In this document: positions 22,789 to 34,300 of the stretch, piece after piece | How positions within the stretch are numbered: position 1 is the stretch's first letter | How the letters are laid out: every line of letters starts with the position of its first letter | Assembly: GCA_036262095.1 (NCBI GenBank) | Contig: DATAJQ010000097.1 | Span: forward strand, 1 to 64,000 | Source of the DNA: Terrimonas_A sp036262095 | GTDB taxonomy: Bacteria > Bacteroidota > Bacteroidia > Chitinophagales > Chitinophagaceae | Length of the DNA stretch: 64,000 nt | Reading direction: 5' to 3' | Made by a program: the position numbers and the translations under genes | Notes under the pieces: generated by a model | Seen by the model: the letters and a program-made list of their open reading frames with translations, nothing else | Told to the model about the DNA's origin: nothing | Database searches by the model: none

Positions 22789-25700
22789 TCATTTGTGCTT
22801 TGAAAACCAATCTGTTGGAGATAATCCGTATTGCTCCTTGAAGCATTGGCTGAAATAAGAGGGGCTGCTGAACCCGGTTTGGTAGGCGGCAGACGCTATA
22901 TCCAAACCGGCAGCTATCAGGCCGGAGGCTTTCTGTAATCTGTATTGACGGATAAGATCGTTGGTAGAAATATTGAGCAGTGACTTTAACTTACGGTTGA
23001 GAGTGCTCCTGCTCATGGCCATCACCTTACATAAATAATCTACGCCAAGTTCTGCATCGTCCAGTTTTGCATTTATCTCTTCATATAAACGGACCAGGAA
23101 GGGGTCAGTAACTTCAGGTAATGGATCAGCCGGCTTTAAATGTGAAAGCTGTGATTGCAGCCATTCCCTTTGGCTCTGCTGCAGCCGGTACAAATTAGCA
23201 GTACGCAGTTCCAGTTCAGGCAAATTGAAGGGCTTGGTGAGATAATCATCTGCACCGGTACCCAATCCCCTGAGCCGCGCATCATGTGCCGCTTTCGAAG
23301 TGAGTAAAATGAATCCTATATGGGAAGTGCGGCTGTCTGTCTTGCACATTTTGCATAAATCGAACCCATCCCGCCCCGGCATCATCACATCACTAATGAT
23401 CAGATCAGGCAATTCCTGTAAAATGATTTCCCAGGCTTTTGATCCATCCGAGGCTTCCAGCACACGATATTGTTTGCAAAGGGTTTCTACTAAGAATGCA
23501 CGCAATTCATCATTATCCTCTGCCACCAGCAATAATGGAGCATCCGCCTGAGCAGTTTGATCCGTTTGCGTTGGTGAATTGCCTTTTTCAACAAGTGGCG
23601 TGACTTGTGGCTTTTCCACTTTTTTCATTGGAACAGTAACGGTGAAACAGGTGTAACCACCAGGAAGGCTATCCACTTCAACGCTTCCGTCCATTAGAGC
23701 TGTCAATTCTTTTACCAGTGACAGGCCAATGCCTGTGCCGCCATAATTTCGTATGGCCGAGTCATCTACCTGGTAAAAGCGGGTGAATATTTTTTCGTGC
23801 AGTTCTTTTGGTATGCCAGGGCCATTGTCGGTTACATCTAACCGGATCTCGCCTTCTGGTGTAGTAGAAAGCGTTACAGCAACGATTCCATTTTCGGGAG
23901 TAAATTTTAGTGCATTACTTACAAGGTTGGTAATGATCTTCTCCCATTTTTCTTCATCAAACAGGTAATAGCCTGCTACCTTATCTGCTGTAAAGCTGAG
24001 GGTGATATTTTTATCCTGCGCTGTTACTTCAAAAGTGCTCACACAATCGGAAGTAAAAACATCAATTTCGCCTGCTGTTGTTTTTAACCTGAGCTGGCCG
24101 TGGTCGAGTTTAGAAAAATCAAGAAATTCATTAACAAGCCGCAACAACTGTTTTGAATTTCTTTGAGCCGTTTTTATGTTTCGCACGGCAGCCGCAGAAA
24201 GCGAAGGTTCCTCTGCCAGTTTTTCAAGCGGTGTAATGATAAGGGTTAATGGTGTTCTGAACTCATGGGTGATATTGCTGAAGAACCGGTCTTTTAATTC
24301 ATCGACTTCCTTCAGGCGAAGCGCTTCCCTTCTTTCAAATATCAGGTTTTGCTGTATCCTCAGTCTTCTTTCCCTGAATAAAAAATACCAACGGATCAAA
24401 GCCAAAACGATCAATGAGTAAATAAGCCATGCCCACCAGGTGCGCCAAAAAGGAGGTCTGATATTCACTTTTATCGATGTAATAGCATTGCTCCATAAAC
24501 CATTATCGTCGGTAGCATTTATTTTAAAAGTGTAGTTGCCTGGCGACAGGGCCGAGTAGAATGCTATATTGGAATAGCCATTTTCTATCCAACCTTTGTC
24601 GACACCTTCCAACTGGTACCGGTATTTTATTTTTTGCGGCTGGTTGTACATGAGTGCTGCAAACTCAAACCGCAAATAGTTTTTATCATAAGGCAGATCA
24701 ATAACAGATAAGGTGCTCAGGGAATGTTTGATGAAACTATTGGCCCGGTTAACGTCCTGCGGCTCGTTGTTAATTAATAAGCCGGTCAACAGTACCGGCA
24801 CCCGCTCTGTTTTATTGGGCAGTTCGAAATCGGCAGGATCAAAGATGCAATAGCCATCCAGCCCGCCAAACAGAAGCCGCCCATCAGGCAATATGAATTT
24901 ATGTGCCCTGTTAAATTCATTACCCGGAAGGCCATCCGTTTTTTCAAAAGCAATAATGCGATTAGTTTTGGGGTCAAGCCTGAAGATACCTTTATTGGTA
25001 CTGCACCAGATCTTGCCAGTCTTGTCGGGCAAAATGCAATAAATGGTATTATTGGGTAGCCCGTCATCCATGGTATAAGCGCGTTGCAATCCTTTTTGCG
25101 CATCCCATAACAGCAAACCACCACCACGTGAACCGATCCAGAATTTGTTTTTATCGGTAGGGTCTGCACAAATCTCAGTAAGGGCTTTGGGCACATCATT
25201 AGTTCCTACCCGCCCTGCATATTTGGCAACCAGTTTTTTTCCATCAAACTGGAATAATCCGTTTGTAAGAGTGGTCATCCAGATATAGCCGCCAATATAC
25301 CTTGCATCGGCAAGTTCTACCGCTGTAAAGTTTGCTGGGTCCGGTTGCAGTTTTTTCGGAACAGCATCAGCATTGCTCCAGGTATACCATACAGATTCTG
25401 CCTGGTCAAAAGCCCAGATCTCATCTCCAGGCATCGTAACAACAGCAGTAAAGATTTTTTTATCAGGTAAGTGTGCAAACCGGCGGAACCCTTGTTTTGT
25501 AAACTGAAAAACCCCATCCCGTTCATACCAGTTATTGCAGGAATAAAGATCGCCCTTATCATCCCAGGCCTGCCGGAAATAATAGCCGGCATCGGGGTCC
25601 TTCCATCCAAAAGGCAATTTTGCTTTGTTGCTACCAAGCAGCCCGGCTATTTCTTCTATAAAATTTCCGTCATTTTTATACGACTCAAAATGGAGTGCCT

Positions 25701-26781
25701 GAAGGTCTATTTTAAGTACGCCCTGCGCGTTTACGCTCACCCATAATACCCCCGATCTGTCTATGAAAAACGCACTGATACGGGCAGGTGGGCCGCTGTT
25801 TTCCCAAAGCAGCTCTAATGATCCTTTATCTGTAAGGCGGTATATACGTCCATAATATTCAAAATAAACATGGCCTTCAGGGTCTAGCTGCAAACCGGTT
25901 TCACCCTGTATCGCATGCGGGACAGGTGTCGGTAATACAATGGCGGTACTTGTTTTTTTGTTGACATCCAGCAATGTCAGCGTGTTCTTCTCTAATGTGG
26001 CCAGCCGGTTATTGGAATAGCTAATAATGGAAAATTTTTCTCCAAATACATTCCAGTCAGGGTTGGGTGGTTGCTGATCTATATGTGTGTCAAAAGCTGA
26101 CCATTCAAATTTTGTCCGCGAGGTATCACTTACATGCACCCCGTTTTTACTTATGATATATATTTTTCCCTCGGGCGATTGTGTAATGGCACATATAGTA
26201 TCAGTCTGCAACATCCCATTGGAAGTATTTGCATAATGAACGTTGCCTGTAACGCCATCTAACCAGCCCATCCCTTTGTTTCCATTTACGGTGAAAAACC
26301 AATTGCTGGTACTGAAACCGAACCGGTAAGACTGCCACCGGATGCCAGGTATTTCAGCGAGCCGGGCGCGGATATTGTTGCGGGTTATCTTAAAAGTTCT
26401 GAGATCGAATTCGTCTGCCTGCGTGGCGCTGTAATAAATGGTAACAATATTGTTGATCTGTTTACCTAATCCATTCAGTGTATTGGCCGCCAGGCTTGAA
26501 CTATCTTTAGGGTTATACCGGAATGTTCTGAATCCCCTGCCATCATAACGGCAAAACCCATCCAGCGTACTTAGCCATATAAAACCATCATCGTCCTGTA
26601 TAATACCCGAAATATAACTTTGAGGGAGCCCGTCTTCTACACCAAAATGTTGTTGATTGGTAAAAATGCGTTGTTGCCCGGAAGCAGCCTGTGGTACTAC
26701 GAATAAACCAGCAATAAGGAATGATCTTATACTCCTGGTAAAAGAAAACAGATAAGCAGTCTTGGTGGTCAACCTCGGCAT
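22789..26781 (-). CDS. Hybrid two-component system regulator (HTCS)
   Basis: This is a 1330-residue one-protein sensor/regulator. A signal peptide (about 1-36) is followed by two Reg_prop seven-bladed propellers to about 690, with G-L-P-Q-S-Y-I and G-L-P-N-N-T-I-Y blade motifs. A Y_Y_Y domain (about 700-775) and one TM helix (about 781-803) come next. The cytoplasmic part has HisKA with His839 in N-I-T-H-E-F-R-T-P-L, HATPase with N-A-L-K-F and D-N-G-P-G-I-P, and a receiver with Asp1131 in I-I-S-D-V-M-M-P. It ends in an AraC-type HTH (G-F-S-S-P-S-Y-F-S-Q-C-F). Such proteins sense a breakdown oligosaccharide in the periplasm and switch on the neighbouring PUL, here probably the series from 30034. 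Confidence 0.95.
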   Translation of the reverse strand: MPRLTTKTAYLFSFTRSIRSFLIAGLFVVPQAASGQQRIFTNQQHFGVEDGLPQSYISGIIQDDDGFIWLSTLDGFCRYDGRGFRTFRYNPKDSSSLAANTLNGLGKQINNIVTIYYSATQADEFDLRTFKITRNNIRARLAEIPGIRWQSYRFGFSTSNWFFTVNGNKGMGWLDGVTGNVHYANTSNGMLQTDTICAITQSPEGKIYIISKNGVHVSDTSRTKFEWSAFDTHIDQQPPNPDWNVFGEKFSIISYSNNRLATLEKNTLTLLDVNKKTSTAIVLPTPVPHAIQGETGLQLDPEGHVYFEYYGRIYRLTDKGSLELLWENSGPPARISAFFIDRSGVLWVSVNAQGVLKIDLQALHFESYKNDGNFIEEIAGLLGSNKAKLPFGWKDPDAGYYFRQAWDDKGDLYSCNNWYERDGVFQFTKQGFRRFAHLPDKKIFTAVVTMPGDEIWAFDQAESVWYTWSNADAVPKKLQPDPANFTAVELADARYIGGYIWMTTLTNGLFQFDGKKLVAKYAGRVGTNDVPKALTEICADPTDKNKFWIGSRGGGLLLWDAQKGLQRAYTMDDGLPNNTIYCILPDKTGKIWCSTNKGIFRLDPKTNRIIAFEKTDGLPGNEFNRAHKFILPDGRLLFGGLDGYCIFDPADFELPNKTERVPVLLTGLLINNEPQDVNRANSFIKHSLSTLSVIDLPYDKNYLRFEFAALMYNQPQKIKYRYQLEGVDKGWIENGYSNIAFYSALSPGNYTFKINATDDNGLWSNAITSIKVNIRPPFWRTWWAWLIYSLIVLALIRWYFLFRERRLRIQQNLIFERREALRLKEVDELKDRFFSNITHEFRTPLTLIITPLEKLAEEPSLSAAAVRNIKTAQRNSKQLLRLVNEFLDFSKLDHGQLRLKTTAGEIDVFTSDCVSTFEVTAQDKNITLSFTADKVAGYYLFDEEKWEKIITNLVSNALKFTPENGIVAVTLSTTPEGEIRLDVTDNGPGIPKELHEKIFTRFYQVDDSAIRNYGGTGIGLSLVKELTALMDGSVEVDSLPGGYTCFTVTVPMKKVEKPQVTPLVEKGNSPTQTDQTAQADAPLLLVAEDNDELRAFLVETLCKQYRVLEASDGSKAWEIILQELPDLIISDVMMPGRDGFDLCKMCKTDSRTSHIGFILLTSKAAHDARLRGLGTGADDYLTKPFNLPELELRTANLYRLQQSQREWLQSQLSHLKPADPLPEVTDPFLVRLYEEINAKLDDAELGVDYLCKVMAMSRSTLNRKLKSLLNISTNDLIRQYRLQKASGLIAAGLDIASAAYQTGFSSPSYFSQCFKEQYGLSPTDWFSKHK

Positions 26782-26881
26782 TTATTAAGATGGTAAAAGC
26801 AAAGCAGTTTGCGGCAGTTATATCATCAATAAAGATAATGCAATTGTCATCATTAACTCATACCCTGAGGCGTTATTGATT

Positions 26882-29470
26882 TCAGGCGATAACCTCTTCA
26901 AATCTGAGATGGAATGCTGTACCGATCGTCAATGAATATTCATTAATAAAACTATCATATACACTTTTGGCAACCTTCGGCTTGCCCAGCTTGTATAATT
27001 CCCTGCACTTGATGAGCAGAGCATGTTCATTGAGGGGATCCTGCATAAAAATGATATCGCAGATAGCGATCAGGTTGGCGGGGGACTGACGTAGTTCCGG
27101 TTTTTGGGCGAGCAGCAGCATAGCGTCGATAATACGGCTGGCATAATCCGATTTGAAACTGTCAAGCCATTCGTAATCGAGGTCAGGCAATAAGCTCCCT
27201 TTGGAAGCGACGCGGATCAATTCAGTGTGATCAACTTTCTGTTGCCGGAGTGCGTCAGTGATCAGCGGTTGTACATGAAAATAATCACAATGCACAGATG
27301 GATCGAAAGTGAGCAGCCAGTGATTTCCTTCATTATTTATAAATACATTACCTACCTGCTCCAGCAGTGTACGGAGTTTTTTAATGTTCACACCACGGTT
27401 GTTGCGGGCGCTTTCTTCACTTTTGTCGGGCCACAGCAGGTTTCGCATCTGAACAGATGAAATGCCTTTACCGGTTTTGACTGTATACAATGCCAGCAGC
27501 ACCAGCAATTGTTTGAGCGAGGGGGTAAAGGCTGCGGATATATTGCCCCCATTCTTATCAATCACCTGGAAACCGCCCAGTAATGAAATAGAAGATGCAC
27601 CACTGGTTGCAGGCAGCACAGGGCTGCCAATCGGCAATGCAGGAGCAGGTAGGTAAGATTCCGTTACTGCCTGTTCTTCCACAATTGGTTGCTGCGCAGG
27701 CTTGGGAGAGACCTTTACCTTTTTGCGGCGGAAAGTGAAATATGCCAGTACCGCTAAAAGAGGCAACAACAGCAATAACCAGCGATTGCTTTCTTCTGCA
27801 GCAAAAGAGGGTGCGACCTGTAAAGCATCATGCTGCGATAAAGCAGGATAAGCAATGGTATATACAGTAACCTCCGTCAGGCTGTCACCAACGGGATAAG
27901 AAGTGACGGCTACCAGCTCTGCTGTGCGCGGACTGTAAAACAGGTCAGCATACGATTTAGTATCCTGGAAAAAATAAGGGATGCTGTCGCCGATAACAGT
28001 ATTCCCTGGAGAGCCTAATGAAAATTTGCGCAGGTACAATGTGCTCGCATATTTATGGATCGGGTAACACAATACATAAAAGGAACTGTCGTAGGGCTCG
28101 AAATGAAGCGAGTTGGCTGTTACAAAGTTTTCGTCTTTATCCTTGCTTTCCCAAAGTTTGGTAAAAGTGAAACTGTTGAGATCAAGTTTGTACAGGTCAT
28201 ATAATTTTTCAGGAGATAGTTCCTGTTTACCGCTGGCGTTTCCATAGCCGCCGAATATGAGCAGGTCGGTTGGTTCTTTGCCGGTGCCGGCTGAACTCAG
28301 ATAGCGCGGTTTGATATTTCCTGTAGTTGCGATCGTATCCCATTTGCCTTTAAGCGGGTTAAAGCGTTGTACCAGGTTTTTGTAGGTAAAGTTGCCATAT
28401 CCGCCAAACAGGACCAGGGAACTGTCGACCGGCGATATTATTTTATTATGATGCCAGAAAGCCGGTTCCTTTACTTTATTGTCGTCGTTATCCCAACTGA
28501 AAGTGGAAAAATTGAAACGGGCGATCTTATTTTTCTTGGGATCATATTGCCACAATTCCTGCCGCGCCTGATTAAATAACAGTTGATTGTTGGGGGAAGG
28601 GAAAATGGTACCACTATTATATTTTCTGACGGCCAGTTGTGCTGTTGAAAGCGGATAGGTATACAGTGAATCGGGTGTAGCTATGATCACTGCCGATGAA
28701 TCCGGTCTGAAAGTGATTTGCGGGCGAAGCAGGGCGGTGTGGATCACCGCCCTTTTTTTCCAGTAAATATGTTCATCGATCAGCCAGTGGGGATTGCGTA
28801 TTTCCAATGGCTGACTGACCGTCCGATCGTACACAATATTTCCATTGTGCTGTTTCAATTCCCAGTGCCTTAACAATTGATGCTGGCTGTTAAATACTTT
28901 GATATCCCTTACTTCCATCGGCGGCACGTCGGTGGTGGAGAACTGGCCATGATCGTTGGCTCCAAAAAAAAGCCGGATACCGTTAAGCCGTGAAAAGATC
29001 AGGGTATCAGTATAGTGCTGCCCGTTAACGGTAAGGGTGACATGATGTTTCCTGAAATCAAAAGCGGCAGCTACATCTACCCAACCCTCTTTTTTATAAC
29101 CAGGTAATTGAGCCAGGTCAACAATAATATTATCAGGTTTATCGCCCGATACCAGGGCCAGGTTGCGGCTTGAAGTGGAATGGCTGTTGCAGATGAGGTC
29201 GATTGATTCTGTTTCATTGAGCGCCAGGCGGAAGATATAACCATACTTTTCCTTGTTGCCCATCAGCCGCATGGTAAAACCAATGCTGAAACCTTTGGAA
29301 TCAACAGGCAATTCGGGAAAAGCTATGCTGGTGCGTTCATCCTTGGTAACATCATGGGAAAGAAACCGGACGCCATAGTCCACCAGAGGCTGACTTTGCG
29401 CAAGTCCGGGGAGGAAAAAACATATTAAATAAAATAAAAATAAGCAGCTTTTCATCATCAGCAAATTCAA
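26882..29470 (-). CDS. Membrane-bound Kelch-propeller regulator with SARP-like cytoplasmic end
   Basis: This is an 862-residue protein: signal peptide (ends G-L-A-Q-S), a LamG/concanavalin-like region at about 30-230, Kelch-like propeller repeats at about 330-560 (D-L-L-I-F-G-G-Y-G-N and S-S-L-V-L-F-G-G-Y-G-N-F), one TM helix at about 562-579, then a winged-helix domain at about 640-715 (L-W-P-D-K-S-E-E-S-A-R-N-N) and a TPR-type bacterial transcriptional activator domain to the end. So extracytoplasmic sensing is linked through one helix to a SARP/AfsR-like DNA-binding unit without phosphorylation. The layout is like HTCS, but with a different output. It is divergent from the GH99-like gene and lies just after the HTCS gene, so it probably also controls this PUL. 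Confidence 0.75.
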   Translation of the reverse strand: MNLLMMKSCLFLFYLICFFLPGLAQSQPLVDYGVRFLSHDVTKDERTSIAFPELPVDSKGFSIGFTMRLMGNKEKYGYIFRLALNETESIDLICNSHSTSSRNLALVSGDKPDNIIVDLAQLPGYKKEGWVDVAAAFDFRKHHVTLTVNGQHYTDTLIFSRLNGIRLFFGANDHGQFSTTDVPPMEVRDIKVFNSQHQLLRHWELKQHNGNIVYDRTVSQPLEIRNPHWLIDEHIYWKKRAVIHTALLRPQITFRPDSSAVIIATPDSLYTYPLSTAQLAVRKYNSGTIFPSPNNQLLFNQARQELWQYDPKKNKIARFNFSTFSWDNDDNKVKEPAFWHHNKIISPVDSSLVLFGGYGNFTYKNLVQRFNPLKGKWDTIATTGNIKPRYLSSAGTGKEPTDLLIFGGYGNASGKQELSPEKLYDLYKLDLNSFTFTKLWESKDKDENFVTANSLHFEPYDSSFYVLCYPIHKYASTLYLRKFSLGSPGNTVIGDSIPYFFQDTKSYADLFYSPRTAELVAVTSYPVGDSLTEVTVYTIAYPALSQHDALQVAPSFAAEESNRWLLLLLPLLAVLAYFTFRRKKVKVSPKPAQQPIVEEQAVTESYLPAPALPIGSPVLPATSGASSISLLGGFQVIDKNGGNISAAFTPSLKQLLVLLALYTVKTGKGISSVQMRNLLWPDKSEESARNNRGVNIKKLRTLLEQVGNVFINNEGNHWLLTFDPSVHCDYFHVQPLITDALRQQKVDHTELIRVASKGSLLPDLDYEWLDSFKSDYASRIIDAMLLLAQKPELRQSPANLIAICDIIFMQDPLNEHALLIKCRELYKLGKPKVAKSVYDSFINEYSLTIGTAFHLRFEEVIA

Positions 29471-30033
29471 CGTTCAGTTGGCTCCGGCTTTAGGAAACTG
29501 TTTAAAAACAGGGGCTGAAGCTAAGCCATTTTAAGGGATCGGGCCTGTTATTTTTCCTTAAACCCGATCAGGGTAAACACTGAGATTTTTTTACGTGCTA
29601 TTCCTTGTTTCCTGAAGGTGCAAATGGTACCGGAAATTCCGGTTCCACGCTCAGGAAAGAGGCTGAAAACATACTTGAGAGGTAAAAACAGTCAGAAATT
29701 TTTTACTCCTCTGATTTATATAATTGACTATTAAATATATAATTATGTATTATCTATTTTTTTATTTAAGGATTAATCGGCCAATTAATTTGAAATTAAT
29801 TTCCTGCTAACTGTGCACATTTACTTTTATTCCCTACTTGCTTTTTTAAACCCACAACGATTGCTATGAGATATTTTATGATTTGCCCAATGGCCGTATG
29901 CCCGGCCCATGCGCTGAGTAAAGAAGGTTTAAGCCGAGACCTGTTTTACTGACCATTCAGCGTCCGTCAAATAATTCAATCCTTCACACACGAGGTAACT
30001 ACATCCATTTTTTGTATTTAAAATAATTATTAT
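29471..30033. promoter_or_regulatory. Divergent control region between PUL regulators and PUL genes
   Basis: This 563-bp AT-rich gap separates the Kelch/SARP regulator (minus) from the GH99-like gene (plus). It holds an AATTAATTT-GAAATTAATTT near-repeat at about 29783-29802 and long A/T tracts near 29700-29770, but no clear -33/-7 pair at correct spacing. Promoters for both directions and operator sites for the two regulators are expected here. No gene is seen. Confidence 0.4.
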
Positions 30034-31305
30034 ATGATTAAGTCATATATAAATGTTACCCTTTTTTCTTTGGCAGCACTGATCTTATTTTCTTCTGGCC
30101 GGGAAGTACCCGGTGGCTCCCAACCTTTATTCAATAGTTATAAAGGACTGGTGATGGCTGGTTACCAGGGATGGTTCAATGCTGAAGGCGATGGTGCCGG
30201 CCGGGGATGGAACCATTATGTGCAACAGGGCCCCTTTCAGCCGGGTAATTGTAAAATTGATTACTGGCCTGATGTAACTGACTATCCGGTTACTTATGAA
30301 TCACCTTTCCGGTTGGCCAATGGGCAGCCGGCCCGTTTATTCAGTTCCTACGATGAAAGTACCGTAGACCTCCATTTCAAATGGATGAAACAGTATGGAA
30401 TAGATGGTGTGTTTATGCAGCGGTTTATTACCACCCTCAAAAACCCTAAAGGCACACAGCATTATGAAAAAGTAATGTCATCGGCTGTGAAAGCTGCGGA
30501 CACACATGGCCGTGCCATTGCTATTATGTATGATCTCTCCGGTATGAAAGCAGAGGATTATAAGGTGGTGATCGAAGACTGGAAAAAACTATCGGCCCAG
30601 TATGGTTTTGGCAAAAAGAAAAATACAAACAGGAATTACCTGCACCATAATAATAAGCCCCTGGTAGCTGTGTGGGGCATTGGGTTCAGCGATGGCCGGA
30701 AATATGGTCTTGCCGAAGTGGAGAAGATCATTGATTTCCTCAAAAATGATCCGGAATACGGTGGCTGTGCCGTACTCGCAGGTGTGCCCACCTGGTGGCG
30801 CGAGCTGAAATATGATACAGATGATAATGCAGCTCTGCATGCATTGATCCGCAAAACAGATATCGTGTTGCCCTGGTTTGTGGGCCGCTACAATGAAAGT
30901 ACCTATCCTTTTTTCCAGGAGCGTATCAAAGAAGATATAAAATGGTGTAAGGAAAATAAAGTGGATTACGTGCCACTGGCCTTTCCCGGATTCAGTTGGA
31001 AAAATATGCGTCCCAATGATCCATTTGATGCTATTCCCCGCAATAAAGGACAATTTCTCTGGAAACAACTGGCAGGTGCCATTGAAGCCGGTGCGGAAAT
31101 GATCTATGTAGCCATGTTTGACGAAGTGGATGAAGGCACGGCCATTTTCAAATGTGCCTCGGATGTGCCTCTAGGCAAAAGCCGGTTTGTACCACATGAA
31201 AAAGAGATTCCTTCAGATCATTATATGTGGCTGACGGGACAGGCTGCCGGTATGCTGAAAAAGGAAATCCCATATCAGAAAGAAATGCCTTATCGTACCT
31301 ATTGA
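30034..31305 (+). CDS. GH99-like glycoside hydrolase (endo-alpha-mannanase type)
   Basis: This is a 423-residue secreted protein; hydrophobic residues 8-20 end S-S-G-R rather than a lipobox Cys. The mature part is a TIM-barrel with V-M-A-G-Y-Q-G-W-F-N, S-S-Y-D-E-S-T-V-D-L-H-F-K-W-M and I-A-I-M-Y-D-L-S-G. The key block M-F-D-E-V-D-E-G-T-A-I-F aligns with the catalytic E-W-H-E-G-T of GH99 endo-alpha-1,2-mannosidases, giving Glu364 and Glu367 as the two carboxylates. GH99 enzymes cut inside alpha-mannans or mannose caps of N-glycans. It heads the PUL series, 65 bp before SusC. Some databases label this subgroup xylosidase/arabinosidase; the GH99-like motif argues for the mannan role. Confidence 0.78.
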   Translation: MIKSYINVTLFSLAALILFSSGREVPGGSQPLFNSYKGLVMAGYQGWFNAEGDGAGRGWNHYVQQGPFQPGNCKIDYWPDVTDYPVTYESPFRLANGQPARLFSSYDESTVDLHFKWMKQYGIDGVFMQRFITTLKNPKGTQHYEKVMSSAVKAADTHGRAIAIMYDLSGMKAEDYKVVIEDWKKLSAQYGFGKKKNTNRNYLHHNNKPLVAVWGIGFSDGRKYGLAEVEKIIDFLKNDPEYGGCAVLAGVPTWWRELKYDTDDNAALHALIRKTDIVLPWFVGRYNESTYPFFQERIKEDIKWCKENKVDYVPLAFPGFSWKNMRPNDPFDAIPRNKGQFLWKQLAGAIEAGAEMIYVAMFDEVDEGTAIFKCASDVPLGKSRFVPHEKEIPSDHYMWLTGQAAGMLKKEIPYQKEMPYRTY

Positions 31306-31370
31306 AACAGTAAGATTTTATCCAGCATAATGCTCACCAAACTAAGCTTAATAATTAAACAATCAATTTC

Positions 31371-34300
31371 ATGAAACAGTTTTTCTGCCTGCTCCTGGCC
31401 TGTTGTTCTTTTCTGACAGCAGTATATGCCCAGGAAGTCAGTGTTACCGGAAAGGTCACCAACCAGGAAGAGGGAACTCCTATTGAAGGGGTGAATGTAA
31501 CAGCTACTGCTGCCGGTGGCGTACAGATACAGGCATTGACCAATGCCAGTGGTACATACACTATCCGTATTCCTGCCGGTGTAAAGGAGCTGAATTTTAC
31601 GCACGTTTCCATGCAGCCTGTTACAGAAAGGATCCCTGCAGACAGAGTGCTGAATATCCAGATGAGCAATAAAGGGGTTGCTCTTGAACCGGTGGTTGTG
31701 ACTGCCCTGGGTATCAAACGCGAAACAAAGGCATTGAGCTATAGCCAGCAGGGAATGGATGTGAACGCCATGAATGAAACAAAAAGCCCCAATATCCTGA
31801 ATCAGTTGTCCGGTAAAATAGCAGGTCTGCAGGTAGTGCCTGCTGGTTTCAATACCGGCTCTACCCGTATTGTTATCCGCGGCAATAGTTCACTCACAGG
31901 TAATAACCAACCGCTCTTTGTAGTGGATGGTATGCCTATCGACAATGAGCCGGGCGATGGCAGCAGCATTGACTATGGTAACAACGCTGCCGATCTCAAC
32001 TCGGAAGATATCGAAAGCATACAGGTGCTGAAAGGACCTAATGCTTCGGCGCTTTATGGTTCACGTGCAGCTAATGGAGTGATCCTGGTCACCACTAAAA
32101 AAGGTTCTACCAAGTTCAATGTATCATTCAATTCAAGTGTGATGTTCCAGACGCTGACCGAATACCCGGAATATCAGAATGCGTATGGTGTGGGCACATC
32201 TTTCTATATAGATAATACCAACCGCATACCCAAGGCCATTCAGAATTACCGCAGTTGGGGTTCTCCCATGCTGGGGCAGCCTTATGTTGCGCTCAATGGA
32301 GAAATAAAACCGTATCTGCCTCAGCCCGATAATGTAAAGGATTTTTACAGCACTGCCAGGCTCATCACGAATGCCGTGTCGGTAGATGGCGGTAATGCTA
32401 CCACCCAATACCGCTTATCATATACCAATTATGATGGTACCAGCGTAGTGAAAGGATTTAATGAAAACAAGAAGCACAATATCAACCTGCGCATGCAGAA
32501 TAAATTGGGACAGCGGGTCAACTCTGATCTCAAGATCAATTTCATCAGGGATATAGTAGACAACCGCCAATATTCCAATGCCAATGGTCGTAACCCTACT
32601 AACCTGTATACCCATATGGCCCGCAGCACCGAGCTGTCTGAACTGCTTCCTTATAAAGACCCGCTTACGGGAAAGGAAATTGGTACACACCGTAATTTCA
32701 GCAATCCATACTGGGTGATAAACGAAAACCCCAACCGCGATGTAAAAGACCGTGTGATCGCATCTTTCAATCCTGAAGTGACATTAACAAAATGGTTGAA
32801 GCTGACCGGACGTGCAGGTGCTGATATATACTGGTGGGATGGATTTGAGTTTAATAATATCGGTTCTATAGTGGCCAGCAACCCTGATGGGTTCATGCGC
32901 ACCTTCAATACAAAAATGCAGAACTTCAACCTGGAAGCACTGCTGACAGCCAATAAGAAGTTTGGCGATTTTTCATTGGTAGCCAACGTGGGTGCCAACC
33001 GCTTCAGCAGCAATTTTGAAAGAAGGGAACAAAGAGCCAATTCTTTGCTGCAACCAGGGCTGATCAACCTTTCCAATGCAAAAGAATATCCGCAGGTAAG
33101 CCAGGAACGCCGTACCAAACAGCTTAATTCCGTATATGGCGCTGTCTCTCTCGGATATAAAAACTATGCTTTCCTGGATCTTACAGGGCGTAATGACTGG
33201 TCATCCACATTACCAAAAAATGCTAACTCCTATTTTTATCCATCAATCGGAGGTACGCTCGTTATCACAGATATGCTGAAGATGCGCAGTTCTTTCCTGA
33301 GCTTTGCCAAACTGAGAGCTTCCCTGGCTGTAGTAGGTAATGATACTGATCCTTATCGCCTGGACCAAACTTATTCATTCAATGGCTTCTTTAACGGGGC
33401 TACAATTGCAGCACTGTCTACCACCCGCAACAATGCGGAACTGAAACCGGAGAAAACCACTTCTAAGGAAGTTGGCCTGGACCTTCGTTTCCTCAAAAAC
33501 AGGTTGTCGATCGATGCCACTTATTATGATGCTGCAACCACCAACCAGATCATCACCGCACAACTTCCTTCTTCCAGCGGCTACCAGCGCAGATTGTACA
33601 ACGCCGGTAAGATCCGCAACTGGGGATATGAACTGAGCATGAATGGTGCGATTGTTCAGAACCGGAAATTCAAATGGGAAGCGCAGCTCAACTATTCAGC
33701 CAATAATTCCCGCGTAGTGGAACTGATTGAAGGTGTACCTCGTTTTCAGCTCAACAATAACTCCAGCTATATTTATGTGTATGCAGAAGTGGGCAAACCT
33801 TACGCTTATCTACGCGGATTGGGTGTGGCGAGAAATGAAAAAGGGCAAATGTTGATAGAAGATGGTGGTTCACTCCTTGTAAAAGATAATGACAAGGCCT
33901 TCGGTACGGCCATGCCGGAGTGGATCGGTGGTATCAACAACCGTTTCACCATTGGCAAGTTTGATTTCAGTTTCCTGTTTGATATCAAGAAAGGTGGTGT
34001 ATTGTATTCAGGCAGTTATTCCCGTATGCTTACCAACGGCGTAGCGGCTGAAACCCTGTATGGCAGAGATGACTATTATAAACACTTTATCATTTTTGGT
34101 GAAAGCAATGCTGAGCTGAGCGGCGGTGCTGTATGGGATGCCTATTTCCAGGATGGAACAAAGAATACAAAATTTGTAACACCTCAGAACTATGAGTATG
34201 CACGTCCCAACTATGCCGAGTTTGTGATTTTTGATGCGTCTTTTATCAAGCTGCGCGAAGTAACGATGGGTTATACATTACCTGCCAATCTGCTGAAGAA

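Noticed and set aside
30034..31305. Lipoprotein signal in the GH99-like enzyme
   Set aside because: The residue after S-S at the signal end is Gly, not Cys, so no lipobox.
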